NCBI RefSeq assembly: GCF_012516435.1
Contig: NZ_CP051216.1
Span: forward strand, 2,312,001-2,376,000
Source of the DNA: Pseudodesulfovibrio sp. zrk46
GTDB taxonomy: Bacteria; Desulfobacterota; Desulfovibrionia; Desulfovibrionales; Desulfovibrionaceae
Direction of reading: 5' to 3'
DNA: 64,000 bases
Part shown: positions 61,111-64,000 of the stretch, in pieces
Position numbering within the stretch: the stretch's first letter is position 1
Layout of the letters: the number at the start of each line of letters is the position of its first letter
Position numbers and translations under genes: made by a program
The notes under the pieces: model-generated
Databases searched by the model: none
The model's input: the letters and a program-made list of their open reading frames with translations, nothing else
What the model was told of the DNA's origin: nothing

Positions 61111-62193
61111 ATGAAACGTAGAAACTTCCTCGGCCTGATGGGAGCAGCCGGCCTTTCTGCCGCGCTTCCGACAAAGGCTCAAGCCGCTGGAAATGTTCAC
61201 TTCGACGGATATCCGGGAAGCAAGGGCGTGCTCTTTGACGCCACCCGCTGCATCGGATGCCGCAAATGTGAAATGGGTTGTAATGAGATCAACGGCCTGG
61301 CCAAGCCGGAAAAGCCGTTCACCGATCTCTCTGTCCTCGATACGGATCGCCGTACCGAGAACGATGCCTATACTGTAGTTAATAAGTACGAACAGCCCGA
61401 CGGCGGTTCCGTGTTCAGAAAGATCCAGTGCATGCACTGCCTGGAACCTTCCTGCGCATCCGCCTGCTTTGTTCGTGCATTCAAGAAGCAGCCCTCCGGC
61501 GCCGTCACCTACGACGAGTCCGTCTGTGTCGGCTGTCGTTACTGCATGGTCGCATGTCCCTTCGAGATTCCGACCTACACTTACAATGATCCCATCACCC
61601 CGAAGGTCATCAAGTGTCACCTGTGTGAGCCTCACATCTCCACTGGCAAGGCTGATGTCCCCGGCTGTGTTGGCAAGTGCCCCAAAGAGGCACTGATCTA
61701 CGGTGAGCGCGACGAACTGATCAAGATCGCCCGCCGCCGTATTGACGCCAACCCGAACAAGTACGTGGATCACGTCTATGGCGTAGATGAAGTCGGCGGT
61801 ACCAGCTGGCTCTACATCTCCGGTACTCCGTTCTCCCAGATCGGCATGCGCGAAGACCTCGGTACCACCTCCGGTCCCGAGCTGAACTCTTCCGCTCTGT
61901 CCGTCGTTGCCATGGTTCCCGCCCTGTGGCCCCTGCTCCTCGCAGGCGTCTACGGTATCACCCAGCGCTCCGACAAGATCGCCCAGAACGAGAAGGCCGA
62001 TGCCGTCGCCGAGGCCATTGCTGAAACGCAGGCCAAGGCTGACGACAACATGAAGGCCGCCATGGAACGCGCTGCCAAGACGCAGGAAAACGTCGTGAAG
62101 CGCGAAGTTGACAAAGCCGTCAAGGAAGCCCTGGAAGCTGCTGCCAAGGAAGCTGAAGGTGGCGACGGTGAAAAGGAAGAGGAGGGCGCATAA
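61111..62193 (+). CDS. hmcB: HmcB, exported [4Fe-4S] ferredoxin-type subunit
   Basis: A 360-residue protein with a Tat signal ([25 protein letters not shown]). Four Cys clusters follow the DMSO-reductase-B-like pattern: [38 protein letters not shown] and CHLCEP...CVGKCPKEA, for four [4Fe-4S] centres. A single membrane segment ([22 protein letters not shown], about residues 262-283) anchors it, followed by an Ala/Glu/Lys-rich helical tail that may be a coiled coil. It bridges HmcA and the NrfD-like HmcC. Starts 20 bases after hmcA. Confidence 0.9.
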   Translation: MKRRNFLGLMGAAGLSAALPTKAQAAGNVHFDGYPGSKGVLFDATRCIGCRKCEMGCNEINGLAKPEKPFTDLSVLDTDRRTENDAYTVVNKYEQPDGGSVFRKIQCMHCLEPSCASACFVRAFKKQPSGAVTYDESVCVGCRYCMVACPFEIPTYTYNDPITPKVIKCHLCEPHISTGKADVPGCVGKCPKEALIYGERDELIKIARRRIDANPNKYVDHVYGVDEVGGTSWLYISGTPFSQIGMREDLGTTSGPELNSSALSVVAMVPALWPLLLAGVYGITQRSDKIAQNEKADAVAEAIAETQAKADDNMKAAMERAAKTQENVVKREVDKAVKEALEAAAKEAEGGDGEKEEEGA

Positions 62194-63366
62194 ATGACTA
62201 CTGAAGCCCAGACCAAACCTGGCCTGATGACGCCTTTTAACGTCATCGCCGGTATCATCCTCCTGGTCGGTGCCATTCTTACCGTTTGGCGTTTCGGCTG
62301 GGGTCTTGGTGCCGTCACCAACCTCGATAATAACAACCCCTGGGGCATCTGGATCGGTTTCGATCTGCTCTGCGGTGTTGCTCTGGCTGCCGGTGGTTAC
62401 GTAACCTCCTCCGCAGTCTACCTGTTTGGCATGAAGAAACACCACGCCGCTGTGCGCCCGGCCATTCTGACCGCGTTCCTCGGCTACCTCTTCGTTGTCA
62501 TCGCACTCCAGTACGACCTCGGTCGCCCCTGGCGCCTGCCTTATCCCTTCATTGAGTTCGGTACTACCTCCATGCTCTTCGAAGTGGGTCTGTGTGTCGC
62601 ACTGTACCTGACTGTACTGTTCCTCGAGTTCTCTCCGGCCGCTCTTGAATACTTCGGCCAGAAGCGACTGCGGAACATGATTCACAAGTGCACCATTGCA
62701 CTGACCGTGTTCGGTGTGGTTCTGTCCACCCTGCACCAGTCCTCTCTGGGCGCGCTGTACATCATCGCTCCCAGCAAGCTGCACCCCCTGTGGTATTCCG
62801 CCTACCTGCCGACCTACTTCTTCGTCAGCTCCGCTGCTGCCGGTATGTCCATGGTCATGCTTGAAGGCTGGATGTCCCACAAATCCCGCATCCTGACTGG
62901 CGTCATGAGCGACGAGTACAACAATCAGTCCGCTGATCTGTACTACGGCTTTGCCAAGGGTGCTGCCTGGGTGCTGATGGGCTACTTCTTCATCAAGGTC
63001 ATCGGCATCGCCGCTGACGATGAGTGGCACCTGCTTGCTACCGGTTGGGGACAGTGGTTCCTGTTCGAGCTTCTCGGCTTCGTGCTGCTGCCGTCCTTCC
63101 TGTACGCCATCGGCGCTCGCGAGAAGAACCTCAAGCTGATCAAGTGGACCGCACTGCTGACCGTTCTGGGCATCGTCCTGAACCGTCTGAATGTCTCCCT
63201 GATCGCATACAACTATCACTTGCCTTCCGAGTTGCGTTACTTCCCGAGCTGGCAGGAGATTTTTGTCACCCTGTTCGTGTGCACCGCACTCGTCGTAACC
63301 TTCAAGTTCATCTCCAGTAAGACGCCGATCTTCTACGATCACCCGGATTACAAGGATGAGCACTAG
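62194..63366 (+). CDS. hmcC: HmcC, NrfD-type integral membrane subunit
   Basis: A 390-residue multi-pass protein of the NrfD/PsrC family, which handles quinone without haem. Sequence marks include GAVTNLDNNNPWGIWIGFDLLCGVALAAGGY near the N terminus, LQYDLGRPWRLPYPF and NRLNVSLIAYNYH late. It starts on the base after the hmcB stop (TAAATG), a coupled junction. It anchors HmcB and probably exchanges electrons with menaquinone. Confidence 0.9.
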   Translation: MTTEAQTKPGLMTPFNVIAGIILLVGAILTVWRFGWGLGAVTNLDNNNPWGIWIGFDLLCGVALAAGGYVTSSAVYLFGMKKHHAAVRPAILTAFLGYLFVVIALQYDLGRPWRLPYPFIEFGTTSMLFEVGLCVALYLTVLFLEFSPAALEYFGQKRLRNMIHKCTIALTVFGVVLSTLHQSSLGALYIIAPSKLHPLWYSAYLPTYFFVSSAAAGMSMVMLEGWMSHKSRILTGVMSDEYNNQSADLYYGFAKGAAWVLMGYFFIKVIGIAADDEWHLLATGWGQWFLFELLGFVLLPSFLYAIGAREKNLKLIKWTALLTVLGIVLNRLNVSLIAYNYHLPSELRYFPSWQEIFVTLFVCTALVVTFKFISSKTPIFYDHPDYKDEH

Positions 63367-63385
63367 TCTCTAGGAGGACGAGAAA

Positions 63386-63517
63386 ATGGAACATTCGATC
63401 TTCACTCTGCAGGACTTCCTGCTCGCCACCAAGGGATGGGTCTACCTCCTGATGGGTTCGGCACTGGTCGTCTTTGTAGCCTACTGGAAATTCCTGTTCA
63501 GCAGGGACAAAGACTAA
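63386..63517 (+). CDS. hmcD: HmcD, small membrane subunit
   Basis: A 43-residue protein with one membrane helix (WVYLLMGSALVVFVAYWKFLF) starting MEHSIFTLQDFL behind AGGAGG. Size and position between the NrfD-like and cytochrome-b-like genes match HmcD of the Desulfovibrio hmc operon. Its function is probably structural. Confidence 0.8.
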   Translation: MEHSIFTLQDFLLATKGWVYLLMGSALVVFVAYWKFLFSRDKD

Positions 63518-63542
63518 CGGTCAGCATACGAGGAGTTGAACC

Positions 63543-64000
63543 ATGTATGAACTGTTAACGGGACCCATGCTGTGGCTGGCATTTGCCATCGCCGCTGTCG
63601 GCCTGGTCACCCGCACTATATTCTACATCAAAGGCCTGGACTGGAAGCTGGACCGTGTCGCTTACGGCGCACATCCCGCTGCCGGTGCCAAGGGAGCTAT
63701 TCGCTCCATTCTGGCATTCCTTATTCCCTTCGGTAACCATAGCTGGAGGGCAAAACCCGGATTCACGATTCTCTTTTTCGTGTTCCACATCGGTCTGCTC
63801 GGCGTGCCTCTCTTCCTGGAAGGCCACGCAATCATCCTGATGGAGCGCTTCGGCATTGCCTGGCCCACCATCTCCATGGCTGCAGCAGACTTCTGGACCG
63901 TGGCCATGCTGGTCGCTGCCATGTGCATCGCCATCCGCCGCGTCATCCTGCCCGAGGTCCGCATCATCACCGATGCCAAGGACTGGTTTGTCCTGCTGGT
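63543..64000 (+). CDS. hmcE: HmcE, cytochrome-b-like membrane subunit (3' end off the window)
   Basis: The first ~152 residues are in view: MYELLTGPMLWLAFAIAAVGLVTRTIFYI, then LAFLIPFGNHSWRAKPGFTILFFVFHIGLLGVPLFL and a third helix with His-containing loops. The pattern matches HmcE and the gamma subunit of nitrate reductase, which bind haem b. It is cut by the right window edge; hmcF, the soluble Fe-S subunit, would be expected next. Confidence 0.85.
   Translation, partial: MYELLTGPMLWLAFAIAAVGLVTRTIFYIKGLDWKLDRVAYGAHPAAGAKGAIRSILAFLIPFGNHSWRAKPGFTILFFVFHIGLLGVPLFLEGHAIILMERFGIAWPTISMAAADFWTVAMLVAAMCIAIRRVILPEVRIITDAKDWFVLL

Noticed and set aside
59405-61174. A 589-codon minus-strand open frame opposite hmcA
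   Set aside because: The plus strand encodes fourteen CXXCH motifs; the reverse frame has only low-complexity Gly/Val/Leu sequence.
61105-63363. A 752-codon minus-strand open frame opposite hmcB and hmcC
   Set aside because: It spans two coupled plus-strand genes with strong family motifs and is explained by strand shadowing.

Overview
The window looks like a chromosome segment of a sulfate-reducing bacterium of the Desulfovibrionaceae (Desulfovibrio or Pseudodesulfovibrio type). The strongest evidence is the right edge: a multihaem cytochrome, a Tat-exported four-cluster ferredoxin, an NrfD-type membrane protein, a 43-residue membrane protein and a cytochrome-b-like subunit in the order of hmcABCDE, the transmembrane redox complex of Desulfovibrio. 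The sulfide:quinone-reductase-like flavoprotein cluster, the many sigma-54 activators and the PAS/Cache sensors fit the same group. No ribosomal marker is present, so species cannot be given.

Layout. 0-5 kb (minus): two receiver-domain regulators, then DUF1641 protein, SQR-like flavoprotein and a CoA-disulfide-reductase/rhodanese protein, preceded by a phased 15-bp repeat array at 5089-5178. 5.4-11.2 kb (minus): an Rrf2/IscR-type regulator and a five-gene peptide/nickel-type ABC importer. 11.4-12.2 kb: an exported protein. 12.5-22.1 kb (plus): an NtrC-like activator followed by an eleven-gene operon with a good sigma-54 promoter and two palindromic upstream sites. The operon encodes three small related proteins, a GNAT acetyltransferase, a retropepsin-like protease, a RimK-type ligase, an acyltransferase and PotABCD. 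22.2-24.7 kb (minus): a CHASE-PAS-GGEEF protein. 25-33.7 kb (minus): glycogen metabolism with a glycogen synthase/phosphorylase fusion, GH57 amylase, GT4 transferase and debranching enzyme.

34-47 kb is an accessory region built against the 3' end of an intact tRNA-Thr(CGT) at 46976-47051. Copies of the tRNA 3' end with an adjoining terminator hairpin recur at 38153-38197 and 34064-34093, bounding two segments. The first (34.1-38.0 kb) holds an ABC importer whose ATPase carries an N-terminal DUF169 domain. The second (38.2-46.9 kb) is visibly more A+T-rich. It holds its own sigma-54 activator and two operons (methyltransferases, radical SAM, Fe-S-type flavodoxin, DGC protein, VOC protein, acyltransferase, small membrane proteins), each with a recognisable sigma-54 promoter and a shared upstream motif. 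No integrase gene is visible.

47.2-58.8 kb: a Cache/PAS/GAF histidine kinase with Tyr in place of the phospho-accepting His, a gamma-glutamylcyclotransferase-like protein, an MBL-fold hydrolase, a large MscS channel, an NDP-forming acyl-CoA synthetase, a small A+T-rich gene inserted between two 17-bp repeats, a tautomerase and a second histidine kinase. 59.4-64 kb: the hmc operon behind a structured leader. The most promising undescribed units are the sigma-54 RimK/GNAT/Pot operon and the self-regulated tRNA-Thr island. Functions beyond family level are inference.
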